64,000 nucleotides of DNA from Actinophytocola sp963826035 (GCA_963826035.1 CAWGVZ010000003.1:62001-126000), one strand, 5' to 3'. Positions 7,490-17,151 are shown, counted from the stretch's first letter. Numbers and translations: made by a program. Notes: generated by a model not told the origin, from the letters alone.

Positions 7490-10246
7490 ATGGATTTCCG
7501 CGTGCTTGGAACGCTGGAGGTCTGGACCGAATCGGGCAGGGTCATGTTGCCGAGCGTCCGACACCAACGGGTGCTGGCGGCGCTCCTGCTCGCACCCAAT
7601 TCGGTGGTGCCCATGTCCCGGCTTGTCGACGCGGTATGGGACGACGAACCACCCATGACAGCCACGAAGCAGATCCAGAACTGTGTTTCGGTGCTCCGTG
7701 AGCGGCTGGGCCGAGGACATGACCTGATCGTCACGGACGGGCCCGGTTACCAGATGACGATCGTCGACGACGAGCTCGACGCCATGCGGTTCCGGCGTGG
7801 CATGGTCATGGCGCAGCAGTTGGCGGCCGAGGGCAGCCTATCCCGGGCGGTCGACGTGGCGCGCGACGCATTGCGGTTATGGCGGGGACCCGCCCTCGAC
7901 GGGTTGGACGCCGCCGCGCTGGCCGGGCCGATCACCAAACTGAACGAGCAGCGGTACAACGCCATCGAGGCGTGTGCCGAATGGCAGCTCGAGTTGGATG
8001 AACATCAGGCCGTCGTCGAGGAGCTGGGCGAACTGGTCGCGTTCCACCCGCTACGCGAGCGCATGCACGGGCAGTTGATGGTGGCCCTCGACGGCGTCGG
8101 CCGATCCGCGGACGCGCTCGCGGTGTTCAGCGCCCTGCGCGCCAGGTTGGTCGATGAGCTGGGCATGGAACCCGGGGCCGACCTGCGGGCGCAACAGGTA
8201 CGCATCCTCGCCAGGACTCGCGGCGAGCCGTCGTCGCCGGCTCGCGGCGTCCCCAAGGCGTCAGCCGACCACGCACCGCGCCAGCTCGCGGCGGCCGTCG
8301 CCCGCCAGTGGACGACCGAGGTCGAGATGCGGTCGCTCAACCGGCCTGAACCCGTCCCGCTCACCTGGTCGAGCACCGGGCGGCCGGTCGCCGCCGAGGC
8401 CACGCTTCCCCCCCGCGCCGGCGAACGACTCATGTTCAGCGGTGACCTGCGCGATGTCGTCGCCAAGTTCCGGCAGGTGCGGTCCCGGCAGCTGGTCGTC
8501 CTCGGCGACCCGGGCGCCGGCAAGTCCGTCCTGGCGATGTTGTTCACCCTCAGTCTGCTCGCCGACCGGCGCAACGGAGACCCGGTCCCGGTGCTGCTGC
8601 CGCTGGCGTCCTGGAACCCACACCGGGAGCACCTGCGGCACTGGCTTGCCACCAAACTGGTAGAGAACTATCCGGGTCTCGGCAACAAGGCCGTGTACGG
8701 CGCCGATGCGGCGACCCGGCTGGTGTCTGACCGCAAGATCGTCCCGGTGCTGGACGGCCTGGACGAGATACCGCCCGCGCTGCATGCCGCGGCCATCGAC
8801 GCACTCGACCGCGCCGTCGCCGACGGGAGTCCGCTCGTGGTGACCTGCCGCGGCATGGAGTACGAGCAGGCCGTGACACATAGCGGTTCCCTGCTTGCCA
8901 GGGCTGCCGTGGTGGAGATCGAGCCGGTCGAGGCCGAGGCCGCCATAGGGTTCCTGACCGCGCGGACGAGAGCTGGCGAGACCCGGTGGCAGCCCGTCGA
9001 GGAACAGTTACGCCGGCAGACCGACAGCCCGCTCGCGCGGGCGCTGCGCACCCCGCTGATGGTCGACCTGGCCAGAACCGCCTACGCACAACCGGAAACG
9101 GATCCCGGCGAACTGTGCGACACCGACCGGTTCGGCGGTCCGGAGCTGATCGAAGACCATCTTCTAGACGCCTACCTCCCCACCAGCTACGCCCATCGCC
9201 CCACACCACCCGCTCCGCATGACCGGCCGATCACACCGCGGACCTACGACCTGCCGCAGGCCGAGCGATGGCTCGGTTTCCTCGCACGGCGGTTGCAGGA
9301 CCAGCAGACCCGCGACCTCGCCTGGTGGCGTCTCGACCGGATGATGCCTCGCTATGTCGCCGGGCTCTACCTCGGCCTGCCACCCGCACTGTTGTTTGCG
9401 GCAACCGGCTGGGTCGCCGCCGGCCCGATCGCCGGCCTCATCTACGGCTTGTCGTTCGGTCTCGCGGGCTGGTTGGCGCACACCATCGGCGAGCGGCCAG
9501 GACCACTTCGGGTAGAGCTCCGGTTCCACCGGACCACAAGGCGTTTCCTCTGGCGATTCCTCGTCGGTGCCGTCGCCGGCAGCCTTCTCGCACTGGGCTG
9601 GTCGCTGTCACTGCCCATCATCGCCCTGCTCGCCGTGGTGTTCGGGCTGGCCATCGCACCCCACGTCTGGCTGGACACCCCGATCGACGCCGGCACGGTG
9701 ACCAGCCCGGCCACCGTGCTGCGCAGCGACCGGACCGCGGCCCTGGCCTACACGCTGTCGTTCATGGTGTGCATGGGCCCGTTCTGGGGGATCGCCTTCG
9801 CGCTCACCAACGAGACCCGGTTTGTCCCGATCCTGGCCGGCCACTTCGACCTGGTGCTGGCACTGGCCACCGGTCTCGCATCCGGACTGCTCGGCCGTTT
9901 CATGCTCGGTACCGCAGGCAGCATCGCCTACGGGCTGGCGGGCGCGGTCGTCGGTGGTCAGGTGTTCCCGCGCGCCACCAGCGCCACGCAGGCCATCATC
10001 GCCGGGATCCTGTTCGGGCTCGCGGTCGGGCTCGCGGTGTGCCTCACTCGCGCGTGGGGCGTGTTCACGATGACCCGACTGTGGCTCGCCGCTCGCGGTC
10101 GTCTCCCGTTGCGTTTCATGGACTTCCTCGCCGACGCCCACCGCCGCGGCGTCCTACGCCAGGTCGGCGCCGCGTACCAGTTCCGCCACGTGCGCCTGCA
10201 AGACCGCCTCGCCAGACAGACGGAAACACCGGGACTCGATAGGTGA
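7490..10246 (+). CDS. SARP-type regulator with NACHT ATPase and C-terminal membrane domain
   Basis: A 918-residue AfsR/SARP relative. Residues 1-95 form an OmpR-like winged helix (MDFRVLGTLEVW, LVDAVWDDEPPMTATKQIQN, GPGYQM). About 96-245 is the bacterial transcriptional activation (BTAD) domain (LWRGPALDGLD, HPLRERMHGQLMVALDGVGR, DELGMEPGADLRAQQ). A NACHT-type NTPase follows with P-loop GDPGAGKS at 339-346 and Walker B VPVLDGLDEIP at about 418-428. About 620-870 is a run of hydrophobic helices (for example AGPIAGLIYGLSFGLAGWL). Most SARP-STANDs end in TPR or WD repeats, so a membrane-anchored version is less common and would tie DNA binding to the membrane. No biosynthetic gene is next to it. 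Confidence 0.8.
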   Translation: MDFRVLGTLEVWTESGRVMLPSVRHQRVLAALLLAPNSVVPMSRLVDAVWDDEPPMTATKQIQNCVSVLRERLGRGHDLIVTDGPGYQMTIVDDELDAMRFRRGMVMAQQLAAEGSLSRAVDVARDALRLWRGPALDGLDAAALAGPITKLNEQRYNAIEACAEWQLELDEHQAVVEELGELVAFHPLRERMHGQLMVALDGVGRSADALAVFSALRARLVDELGMEPGADLRAQQVRILARTRGEPSSPARGVPKASADHAPRQLAAAVARQWTTEVEMRSLNRPEPVPLTWSSTGRPVAAEATLPPRAGERLMFSGDLRDVVAKFRQVRSRQLVVLGDPGAGKSVLAMLFTLSLLADRRNGDPVPVLLPLASWNPHREHLRHWLATKLVENYPGLGNKAVYGADAATRLVSDRKIVPVLDGLDEIPPALHAAAIDALDRAVADGSPLVVTCRGMEYEQAVTHSGSLLARAAVVEIEPVEAEAAIGFLTARTRAGETRWQPVEEQLRRQTDSPLARALRTPLMVDLARTAYAQPETDPGELCDTDRFGGPELIEDHLLDAYLPTSYAHRPTPPAPHDRPITPRTYDLPQAERWLGFLARRLQDQQTRDLAWWRLDRMMPRYVAGLYLGLPPALLFAATGWVAAGPIAGLIYGLSFGLAGWLAHTIGERPGPLRVELRFHRTTRRFLWRFLVGAVAGSLLALGWSLSLPIIALLAVVFGLAIAPHVWLDTPIDAGTVTSPATVLRSDRTAALAYTLSFMVCMGPFWGIAFALTNETRFVPILAGHFDLVLALATGLASGLLGRFMLGTAGSIAYGLAGAVVGGQVFPRATSATQAIIAGILFGLAVGLAVCLTRAWGVFTMTRLWLAARGRLPLRFMDFLADAHRRGVLRQVGAAYQFRHVRLQDRLARQTETPGLDR

Positions 10247-10325
10247 GGACGACCAAGGATAGGGGCCAACACTACAGACCTATGGAGTGGCGACGGTGCC
10301 CAGCGTGCAGCGAGGATCTCACCGG

Positions 10326-10783
10326 TCAGACACAGTCGCCGAGGCCGAACTCGCTTTCCGACGCCTCCGCGCACACCGCAGCCGAACTCTCCCCGACGAC
10401 GAGCAGCATCTCGCGAAACTCCCAGCCCACAATCGCCATCAAGTCGTCCCGGATCGCCGCCGTGCAGCCGCCACTCATGCGCCAGCGTGTGCCGAACCGA
10501 TGAGCGTGCATGTGCGCCATCTCCGCCGCCTTCTCCCCCGTCGGCGCAACATCGTCTCCACCCCGTCCACACCCCAAAACGCTTGCAGCCTCGCTCAGTC
10601 AGAAACAACGCTGGCAGCTCCGCACCCGGATGCTTGGCCCGCACCTGCAGATACTGGGTCAACTCTTGCCCGGTCTTCTCCCCAAACGGAACTGAACGCT
10701 CCTTGCCGCCCTTCCCCTGGACCTTTGACCCGATCACCGCGCAGGTTCACGTCATCCAGGTCAAGCACCGTAGCCTCAGTCAC
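10326..10783 (-). pseudogene. Tyrosine recombinase (phage-type integrase), remnant
   Basis: Starting near 10783 one frame reads VTEATVLDLDDVNLRGDRV. A second reads VQGKGGKERSVPFGEKTGQE with LTQYLQVRAKHPGAELPAL. A third reads the end with GEKAAEMAHMHAHRFRH-like sequence, WEFREMLLVVG and ESSAAVCAEASE. This is the order of the catalytic half of XerC/D-type recombinases (GKGGKER, then HAHRFRHT, then the region before the catalytic Tyr). At least two frameshifts are needed and the N-terminal half is missing. Confidence 0.6.
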
Positions 10784-11170
10784 CGCGCGTGGTGCCGGGT
10801 TCCGGCCACTGGCGTCATGGCCGCAACGAGCACCTCACGGAATCCGGGTATAGACGTCCTCTTGACTACACCCGGTCCCGATCGCCAATCAACTCGCGAC
10901 GCTCACCGCGATGACTTCAACGCCCTGACCATCACCGTCGGCCCCAGATCCCCAACGAGGGTTCCTCCGAACGTGCCCACGACGGCGGTGCATTCGGCAC
11001 CCGGCGACGATCGGTCCCGACACAGAGACCCGGGCATTCGAGGGCTGACCGTGATCAAAGTCTTCGCCACCGGCACCCGCAATGGCCCAGCGCGACATTG
11101 ACCAGGTCGCGGCCACTCGTACGCGAACACATTTGCCCCTGGTCTGATATTGCGACTTACCAGCATCCGG
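10784..11170. other. No recognisable gene
   Basis: Several short frames on both strands, none with family motifs. Confidence 0.35.
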
Positions 11171-11345
11171 CAGAGGTAACAGGTCGGACGGAATCGGCGG
11201 CCTGCTACTCGGCGCCCACGACATCGAAGGAAGCCTGCGCTACATCGGCGACGTGGGCACCGGCTTCACCGAACGCGCCCTCGACGACTACTGAGCCTGC
11301 TCACCCCACCCGAGCGCCCAACCAGTCCGCTCCACGACGACAGTC
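11171..11345 (+). pseudogene. ATP-dependent DNA ligase (LigD/LigC type), C-terminal remnant
   Basis: The frame reads GRGNRSDGIGGLLLGAHDIE then GSLRYIGDVGTGFTERALDD, the signature of the OB-fold domain of LigD/LigC ligases (GLLLGxxDxxGxLRYxGxVGTGF). After a TGA the adjacent frame continues LLSLLTPPERPTSPLHDDS, again as expected for this family, so one frameshift separates two parts of the same domain. The nucleotidyl-transferase core is gone. Confidence 0.65.
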
Positions 11346-11815
11346 TCGCCGACGGGCGCCGCACTGGTTCATCGCTGTATCCGGACGAACCGTTTCCGTC
11401 ACCACGTAGACATGGACGGGGACGCCGAGGTCTCCCGGCACCTGGCTCGCCTACGCAGCCGACCTGTTTGTTGGTCTTGTGCCGTGACACAGAATGGTCC
11501 ACCACGGGCTCGACCCGCGGCTGCTGAGCAGGTCGGCACCGATGTGCTGAACGCGATCATGCGACGTGTGCGCGACTTTCGTGCACCGTCACTATTTGGT
11601 CGCCGGTGTGCGAGTCCAGTCAAGGACTGACCCACCGAGACTGTGAAACGCTGCCACCAGCACCTTTCCGCCCAGCCGCAAAGGTGTTGTCGACCCCATC
11701 AAGAACGTGGAGGATTCCCAAGCACGCTCTCTTCTGGAAAATCCAGGGAGAACAACGATAGCAATGGTCGCGCGCCGACCCATCACCGGCGCTTCTACTA
11801 CAGAAACGGGGACTC
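11346..11815. other. No recognisable gene
   Basis: No frame with a recognisable domain. A 72-codon plus-strand frame at 11412-11630 has no clear start context. Confidence 0.35.
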
Positions 11816-11964
11816 ATGCTGAAGACAATCCAACGGGCTGCGACCGTGGCCTCACCATGCTGGGCCCAGACCTCAGCGCATTGACCACAGCAAGCCCGGC
11901 CGTGGCCGGCCTTGCTGCCACCGGCGAACCGGTACAGACCCTGCGCAACGGCGGGTTCTGCTGA
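11816..11964 (+). pseudogene. Possible broken small secreted-peptide gene
   Basis: ATG 11816 (GGGGA just upstream) begins MLKTIQRAATVAS, like a bacterial signal peptide, but ends at a TGA 22 codons in. The next frame continues LTMLGPDLSALTTASPAVAG and ends ETLR-like QTLRNGGFC before TGA 11962. One frameshift would give a signal peptide plus a very short Cys-ending product. It is 138 bp upstream of another small secreted-protein gene. The evidence is weak. Confidence 0.25.
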
Positions 11965-12101
11965 ATCCGCGATGGCGAGGCGTTTTGCTCACCTTCGCAA
12001 CGCATGTCCAGGACGGCTTGGAAGTGCCGCAGAATTCTTCGCCTCATCGCGTCCCATTGGACGCTTCCACCGATTGCAACCTGCAACAAAGAAAGAAGAA
12101 C

Positions 12102-12626
12102 ATGCATACATTGCTCTCACTGAAACGAGCTCGTTCTCGAGGGCGTCGGCTGCTCACGGCAGGCGCTGCCGCCGCAGTGCTGGTGAGTCTGATCAGCGCT
12201 GCCCCTGCCCAAGCTCAATCCAACGCAGCGCAAGTTGGAGAACGCAACGCGTCTGTCAAGGTGACGGTCGCAATAGGATCCGCGGAATCGGCAGCCGATA
12301 ACGGCGGATGCAGCAAAATGATCAACGTCCTGGACAGCCGGGTGCAAGCATGCATCAGTAGACCGCGCCCTGGTGTCGTGGTTGCCGACGCGTATGTTGC
12401 GACTCCTGGCGACTGCAGCTGCCGAAAGTTCAGGCTCTACCTGATGCAGGACCTCCCTGCAGCCATCGACAGGCCGTGGAAGGTTAATAACTTCCCATAC
12501 CGCACCGGTCATCTTTCCCTGGGCGAAGTAAATGTATCAGTGGGTAGGTACTACGCCGATATCTGGGTGATGCAGAACGGTGTGAGGCAAGGAGGAATTG
12601 AAAGTCCACGCCAAAGCGTCTTCTGA
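12102..12626 (+). CDS. Secreted hypothetical protein with four cysteines
   Basis: A 174-residue protein. Residues 1-38 form a clear Sec signal peptide: RARSRGRR, then LLTAGAAAAVLVSLISAA, then the cleavage site AQAQ. The mature part of about 135 residues contains Cys in DNGGCSKM, VQACIS and GDCSCRK, probably two disulfides, and ends with WVMQNGVRQGGIESPRQSVF. No known family was recognised. ATG 12102 is preferred over the upstream in-frame codons because the signal peptide begins there; its upstream AAAGAAAG is only a weak ribosome site. It stands alone in a region of broken genes. Confidence 0.65.
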   Translation: MHTLLSLKRARSRGRRLLTAGAAAAVLVSLISAAPAQAQSNAAQVGERNASVKVTVAIGSAESAADNGGCSKMINVLDSRVQACISRPRPGVVVADAYVATPGDCSCRKFRLYLMQDLPAAIDRPWKVNNFPYRTGHLSLGEVNVSVGRYYADIWVMQNGVRQGGIESPRQSVF

Positions 12627-12659
12627 ACCAACGGCGGTCGGCGCTCGCGTCGCCGGACT

Positions 12660-12842
12660 TCATGTTGGATACCCAAGAGCGACTGCACGATGCTCGAGAA
12701 AACAGGGCGTCGTGCAGTCGCCATCACAACACCTTGACGCCAAGCCCTCCCGCGGTCCAGTCGGCAGGTTCTCCCAGCCGATGCCGGTGTGCAGCACGAA
12801 CAGGATGCCTTGCAGGCGTTGCCGGTCCGGCGACGCCCTCAC
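12660..12842 (-). pseudogene. IS5-type transposase, N-terminal fragment
   Basis: The frame reads ASPDRQRLQGILFVLHTGIG then WENLPTG, the conserved opening of IS5-family transposases (GILFVLxTGxxWEDLP). After this the frame is lost, with an adjacent frame reading WRLHDALF. The hairpin at 12680-12720 lies inside it. Confidence 0.65.
12680..12720. terminator. 11-bp hairpin, possible terminator
   Basis: CGACTGCACGA at 12680-12690 pairs perfectly with TCGTGCAGTCG at 12710-12720, loop 19 nt, 54 bp after the secreted-protein gene. There is no T-run. It could equally be a relic of the IS fragment it lies in. Confidence 0.35.
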
Positions 12843-12925
12843 CTGACTGCCGTTGCAGTACTAGTGCAGCACTTCAAAAGTCCGTGAGTGTTGTGTCTTC
12901 GGTGTCTGTTCACCGTGGGTAGCGT

Positions 12926-13993
12926 TCATGCGGTCTGGAGGTCAACGTCGATGGTGTCGACAGGCGGGGCGTGCCGGGCGAGGTAGCGGGCGTGGTCGGC
13001 GTCGGCGTCGTATGTCCGGGTGTAGGGGTGTGCGGTCTTGTTGTGTCGGATCGTGAAGTCGGTGATCTTGATTTCGAGGTCGTCCTGGGAGGTGAACTCA
13101 CCCCGGCGCAGCAGTCGCCGGGTCAGTACGCCGAACCGTTGTTCGATCATGTTCAGCCAGGATCCGTGTTTGGGTGTGTAGGTCACGGGTGAAGCGTGGA
13201 TGAGCGGCGATCCAGGCGCGGGTGGCCTTGGACGTGTGGCTGGAGCCGTTGTCCATGATCAGATGAATGTTCAGGTCGGCGGGGATGTGCTGGTCGAGCA
13301 AGCTCAGGAATCGGATACAGGTGACCGAGTCATTCCTGGTGATCCGCTCGGCGATCACCTCGCCTGTGGTCACGTTCATCGCAGCGATGATGGACACGGT
13401 GCCGTGCCGGACGTACTCGAATTCGCGGCGGGCGTCACGGCCGCGGTGCGTTGGCTGTTCAGGATGTTTGCGGCACGTGGCCTGAATACCAGTCTTCTCA
13501 TCCAGGCTGATCAACACGGCGTTCGTGGGCGGCCTCAGATAGGCGACGCACACCGCGCCCGCGGCGGTCCAGAAGTGCTCATCGTCGGCACGGTTCAACC
13601 AGCCCCGGACCTTGTGCGGGCGGACCCGCGCGTCAGCCAGGATCCGCCCGACGGTCGCGGCGCTGATGGCCAGGCCGTGCCCCGCCATCTGATCGACGAT
13701 CATGGTGTGGGACCAGCACGACGCTCCCGCGAGTGGGGTGCTGGTGGCGATCGCCACCACCGCCAGCCGAGTACTGGGCCCGTGCACCGGCGGCCGGCCC
13801 GAGCGGTGCCGGTCGGCCAGGGCGGGCAAGCCACCCACGGCGAACCGCCGTCGCCAGGTCCGAACCGTGCCCACTGAGCAGCCCAACTCGGCCGCGATCG
13901 CCGCGTTCGGCCGTTGCTGGTGAGCGAGCAGCACGATCCGGGCACGCAGCACCAACGCCTGCGGCGAGGACGCACGAGTGGCGAGCCTCCCAC
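12926..13993 (-). pseudogene. IS630-family transposase, truncated by IS3 and frameshifted
   Basis: Reading from the IS3 boundary, the frame gives SSPQALVLRARIVLLAHQQR, the HTH NAAIAAELGCSVGTVRTWRR, then VLISLDEKTGIQA (first catalytic Asp) and LNIHLIMDNGSSHTS (second Asp). Near 13180 the frame slips: the expected TYTPKHGSWLNMIEQRF (catalytic Glu) is one frame over, consistent with a 1-nt insertion in ACC-C-GTG-ACC. The second frame runs to a TGA at 12926. The first 20-30 residues were lost where IS3 sits, so the protein cannot be expressed normally. Confidence 0.85.
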
Positions 13994-14043
13994 TTTCCGG
14001 ACAGTGGACCTAATAAGGTCTGGTCTGGAATGGAGGATGGTCA

Positions 14044-14334
14044 ATGCCGGAACGGCGTAGGAAGTTTTCTCCCGAGTTTCGGGACGAGGCGGTCAAGATG
14101 GTGACCGTGGGGAATCGTCCGGTCGCGCAGGTAGCTCGGGAGTTGGGGATCAATCCGGGGACGTTGGGGAACTGGGTCGCTCAGTATCGTAAAGCGCACC
14201 CGGTCGACGAGGAGCCGTTGTCGGTGTCCGAGCGGGCCCGGCTGCGTGAACTCGAGCGGGAGAACCGCGAGTTGAAGATGCGGAACGAGTTCCTGGGAAA
14301 AGCGGCCGCCTTCTTCGCCCAGGAGTATCGGTGA
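14044..14334 (+). CDS. IS3 transposase OrfA
   Basis: 96 residues: a helix-turn-helix (RRKFSPEFRDEAVKMVTVGN, VAQVARELGINPGTLGNW) followed by a leucine-zipper-like segment (ARLRELERENRELKMRNEFL). It binds the IS ends. It ends at TGA 14332-14334, overlapping the GTG start of orfB, so OrfB is made by coupling or by frameshifting to an OrfAB fusion as in other IS3 elements. Confidence 0.9.
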   Translation: MPERRRKFSPEFRDEAVKMVTVGNRPVAQVARELGINPGTLGNWVAQYRKAHPVDEEPLSVSERARLRELERENRELKMRNEFLGKAAAFFAQEYR

Positions 14335-15212
14335 CCGCGAAGTTCGCGTTCATCGACGGCGAGAAGGACCACTTCCCGATCATGAAGATGTGCCGATGGC
14401 TCGAGGTGTCCACGTCGGGCTACTACGAGTGGAAAGACCGACCGCCCTCGGCGACGGCCCGGCGACGCGACCGGCTCGCGGCGATGGTCACGGCGATCTT
14501 CGAGGCCAACCACGGCACCTACGGCTACCGCCGTATCCACGCCGTGCTCGTCCGCTCGGGCGAGCAGGTGTCCGACGAACTGGCCCGGGAGCTGATGCGT
14601 GAGCTGGGCCTGGTGGCCTGCCAGCCGCGGCCCTGGCGGCCGACCACCACCGACCCGGACGACCAGCACCGCATCCCCGACCTGGTGGACCGGGACTTCA
14701 CCGCCGCCGAGCCCGGAACCAAGCTGGTCGGCGACATCACCTACATCTCCACCGGCGAGGGCTGGCTGTACCTGGCCACAGTGATCGACTGCTACTCGAA
14801 AATGGTGATCGGCTGGTCCATCGCCGACCACTACAAAACCCCGCTCATCGCCGCCGCCCTCGATTCCGCCGCCGGCACCATCGACCTCCAGCCAGGATGC
14901 ATATTCCACTCCGACCGAGGCTCGAACTACACCTCCTACGAGTTCGCCACCAAAATTACGGCCATGGACCTGCGACACTCCGTCGGCCGCACCGGAATCT
15001 GCTGGGACAACGCGATGGCCGAATCATTCTTCGGCGCACTGAAGAACGAATGGATCCACCGCATGACCTTCACCACACGCACCGAAGCCCGACAAGCTAT
15101 TGTGCACTACATCGAAGGGTTCTATAATCGACAACGTCTCCACTCGGGACTCGGCTACAAGACCCCACTAGAGGTCCACAACGAGTACCTGAACCGACAG
15201 CTCGCAGCATAA
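14331..15212 (+). CDS. IS3 transposase OrfB (rve integrase core)
   Basis: 293 residues from GTG 14331. An HTH_21 region (YGYRRIHAVLVRSGEQVSDE) precedes the DDE core: first Asp in KLVGDITYISTGEGWLYLA, second Asp in CIFHSDRGSNYTSYEF, Glu in NAMAESFFGALKNEW. The C-terminal RQRLHSGLGYKTPLEVH is typical. All catalytic residues are intact, so this IS could be active. Confidence 0.92.
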   Translation: MTAKFAFIDGEKDHFPIMKMCRWLEVSTSGYYEWKDRPPSATARRRDRLAAMVTAIFEANHGTYGYRRIHAVLVRSGEQVSDELARELMRELGLVACQPRPWRPTTTDPDDQHRIPDLVDRDFTAAEPGTKLVGDITYISTGEGWLYLATVIDCYSKMVIGWSIADHYKTPLIAAALDSAAGTIDLQPGCIFHSDRGSNYTSYEFATKITAMDLRHSVGRTGICWDNAMAESFFGALKNEWIHRMTFTTRTEARQAIVHYIEGFYNRQRLHSGLGYKTPLEVHNEYLNRQLAA

Positions 15213-15249
15213 ATTAATCCCTAAGAAAGCTGTCCGGAAAATTCGGGGC

Positions 15250-16983
15250 GCCTCAGACCCGTATCCGCGAGTAGGGCGGTGACACGCTGCTGAGATGGTG
15301 ATAGGTGCCGCTCTGGCCTGGGATGATGACGTTTGCGACGACGTAATCGTTCCCGGGAGAGGACACCTATCGGTGGGTAGTTTACGTGGTGGACGGTTGG
15401 AGGTGCGGGTCGGTGCGGCGGATCCGTCGTTGACGGCGGTGTCGGGGATGGCGGCGGTCACGGAGTTGGTGGAGCGGTTGGGTGTGGTCTCGGCGTTGGA
15501 CGCGGCGGTGGGTCCGATCAAGCAGCGTGATCGCGGGTTCTCGGCTGGTGAGGTGTTGGTGGGGTTGGCCGCGGCGCAGGTGGCTGGGGAGGATTTTCTG
15601 GTCGGGTTGGATCGGCAACGTGGCGATGTGGCGGGGCAGGTGATCACGCCGGTGCCGGGGTTGTCCTCGACCACGGCCGCTGGGCTGGCGCGCAGGTTCA
15701 CCGATCCACAGTGGACAGCGGTGGAGACCGGGGTCGCGCGGGTGACCGAGCGGATGCTGGAGCGAGTGCCCGCAGCGCGACGGAACCGGTTGTGTCACAC
15801 GGTGACGATCGATCTCGACGCCAGCGACGTGGAGACCTATGGGCGCAAGAAACGTGGTGTCGCCTACAACCATGAGGGGCAGCGGGTAGGGCGTGTGCAC
15901 GTCGCGTCCTGGGCTGAGGTGGAGACCGTGCTGGCCGGGGAGTTATTGTCGGGTAACGATGATCCCCGAGCACACGCCGCTGGACTGTTCCGGCGTGCGC
16001 TCGCGGCCTTGCCGGAGCAGGCAAGAGCGGGCCAGGTGCGGTTACGGGCCGACGCCGGCTACTTCGCCGGTGAGCTGGCTCGGGTGGCGTTCTTCGCGGA
16101 GGTGGAGTTCGCGATCGGCGCCAAGCGCATCGCCCCGCTCTGGCGGCTACTTTCCGGCCTCACCGAGGACGACTGGGCGGATGCGATCGACATGGACGGC
16201 GCCCAGGTCGCCGTCGCGGACTACCGGCCGGTCTGGTGGCCCGCGAAGACCTTCCTGCTCATCCGCCGCGTCCGTCTCGACATCTGTCAGATCTCAGCCG
16301 ATCCACGTTCGCGCCGCCGCCGCACCCTGCACCCGGACCAACGCGCCCTCCCCCTGGAAGAACTCGCTGACGCGGACGCGATCTACGGCTACAGCTTCGT
16401 CCTCACGAACCTGGATGTGTCCACACCAGACAAAGCCGTCCAGGTCGAGCACTGGTACCGACACCGCACCAGCATCGAGAACATCTTCCGCGACAGCAAA
16501 CACGGCGCCGCGCTCCGCCACCTCCCCTCCGGCTACCCCGAGGTCAACACCGCCTGGATGTGGGGCGCACTCTTGGCCGCCACCATGGCCGCCTGGCTCC
16601 ACCAACTCACCGCCACCGAACACCCCACCACCGGCCAGCTCTCCGGCTGGGGCGCACGCGACGGCAAAGCCATGATCGCCACCCTCCGCCACCGGCTGAT
16701 CCGCGTCCCCGCCCGCCTCGTTCTCCAAGCAGGACAAGTGATCCTGCACCCGCCACCTGGTCACGACCTGCTCGCCGAGATCCTCGCCCGACTCCGAAAA
16801 CTTCCCACACTGCCCTAACCACCCGGCCACCCCCGGCCCCGACCCAGGAACCCTGAAACCACCCAGCCCGGCACAACACCCGGGCCTACCGGCACGCCCA
16901 CACACACGAAACCCGCCCCACCACACCACCCCACGAACTCGAAGATCAACTCAGTCAACTACTCGCGGAATCGGGTCAGAGCC
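15250..16983 (+). mobile_element. IS1380-family insertion sequence, apparently complete
   Basis: About 1734 bp. The left end GCCTCAGACCCGTATCCGCG (from 15250, continuing AGTAG) is repeated inverted at 16959-16983, whose complement reads GGCTCTGACCCGATTCCGCG. This gives 25-bp imperfect inverted repeats with four mismatches. It carries one transposase gene. The 140 bp between that gene and the right repeat hold nothing recognisable. Confidence 0.8.
15373..16818 (+). CDS. IS1380-family transposase
   Basis: 481 residues with the DDE core of IS1380: VTIDLDASDVETYGRKKRGV (first Asp), RLRADAGYFAGELARVAF (second Asp), YRHRTSIENIFRDSKHGA (Glu). GTG 15373 is preferred because GGGAGAGGA precedes it and the protein then begins GSLRGGRLEVRVGAADPSL as in relatives; a start at 15295 is possible. 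It appears intact. Confidence 0.88.
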   Translation: MGSLRGGRLEVRVGAADPSLTAVSGMAAVTELVERLGVVSALDAAVGPIKQRDRGFSAGEVLVGLAAAQVAGEDFLVGLDRQRGDVAGQVITPVPGLSSTTAAGLARRFTDPQWTAVETGVARVTERMLERVPAARRNRLCHTVTIDLDASDVETYGRKKRGVAYNHEGQRVGRVHVASWAEVETVLAGELLSGNDDPRAHAAGLFRRALAALPEQARAGQVRLRADAGYFAGELARVAFFAEVEFAIGAKRIAPLWRLLSGLTEDDWADAIDMDGAQVAVADYRPVWWPAKTFLLIRRVRLDICQISADPRSRRRRTLHPDQRALPLEELADADAIYGYSFVLTNLDVSTPDKAVQVEHWYRHRTSIENIFRDSKHGAALRHLPSGYPEVNTAWMWGALLAATMAAWLHQLTATEHPTTGQLSGWGARDGKAMIATLRHRLIRVPARLVLQAGQVILHPPPGHDLLAEILARLRKLPTLP

Positions 16984-17151
16984 ACGATCGACTCCAGCTT
17001 TCCTTTTCGCCGTAATCCCAGCAACACCAGGTCCGGGCTGGTCACGCGCGCCATGTCCCACCTTCGAGTAATCCGCGTCGGATCGCCCGAGAATGTCGTG
17101 CGGCACGATCACGCGTGGCGGGGACACGCCGATCACGGCGACAATGAGCCC

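Larger units (their letters stand above)
13994..15240 (+). mobile_element. IS3-family insertion sequence, apparently complete
   Basis: About 1247 bp carrying orfA and orfB. Terminal inverted repeats share TTTCCGGACAG at 13994-14004 and its complement CTGTCCGGAAA at 15230-15240. The left end cuts into the IS630 transposase gene. I did not find a clear target-site duplication, because the right flank is another IS only 9 bp away. Confidence 0.8.
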
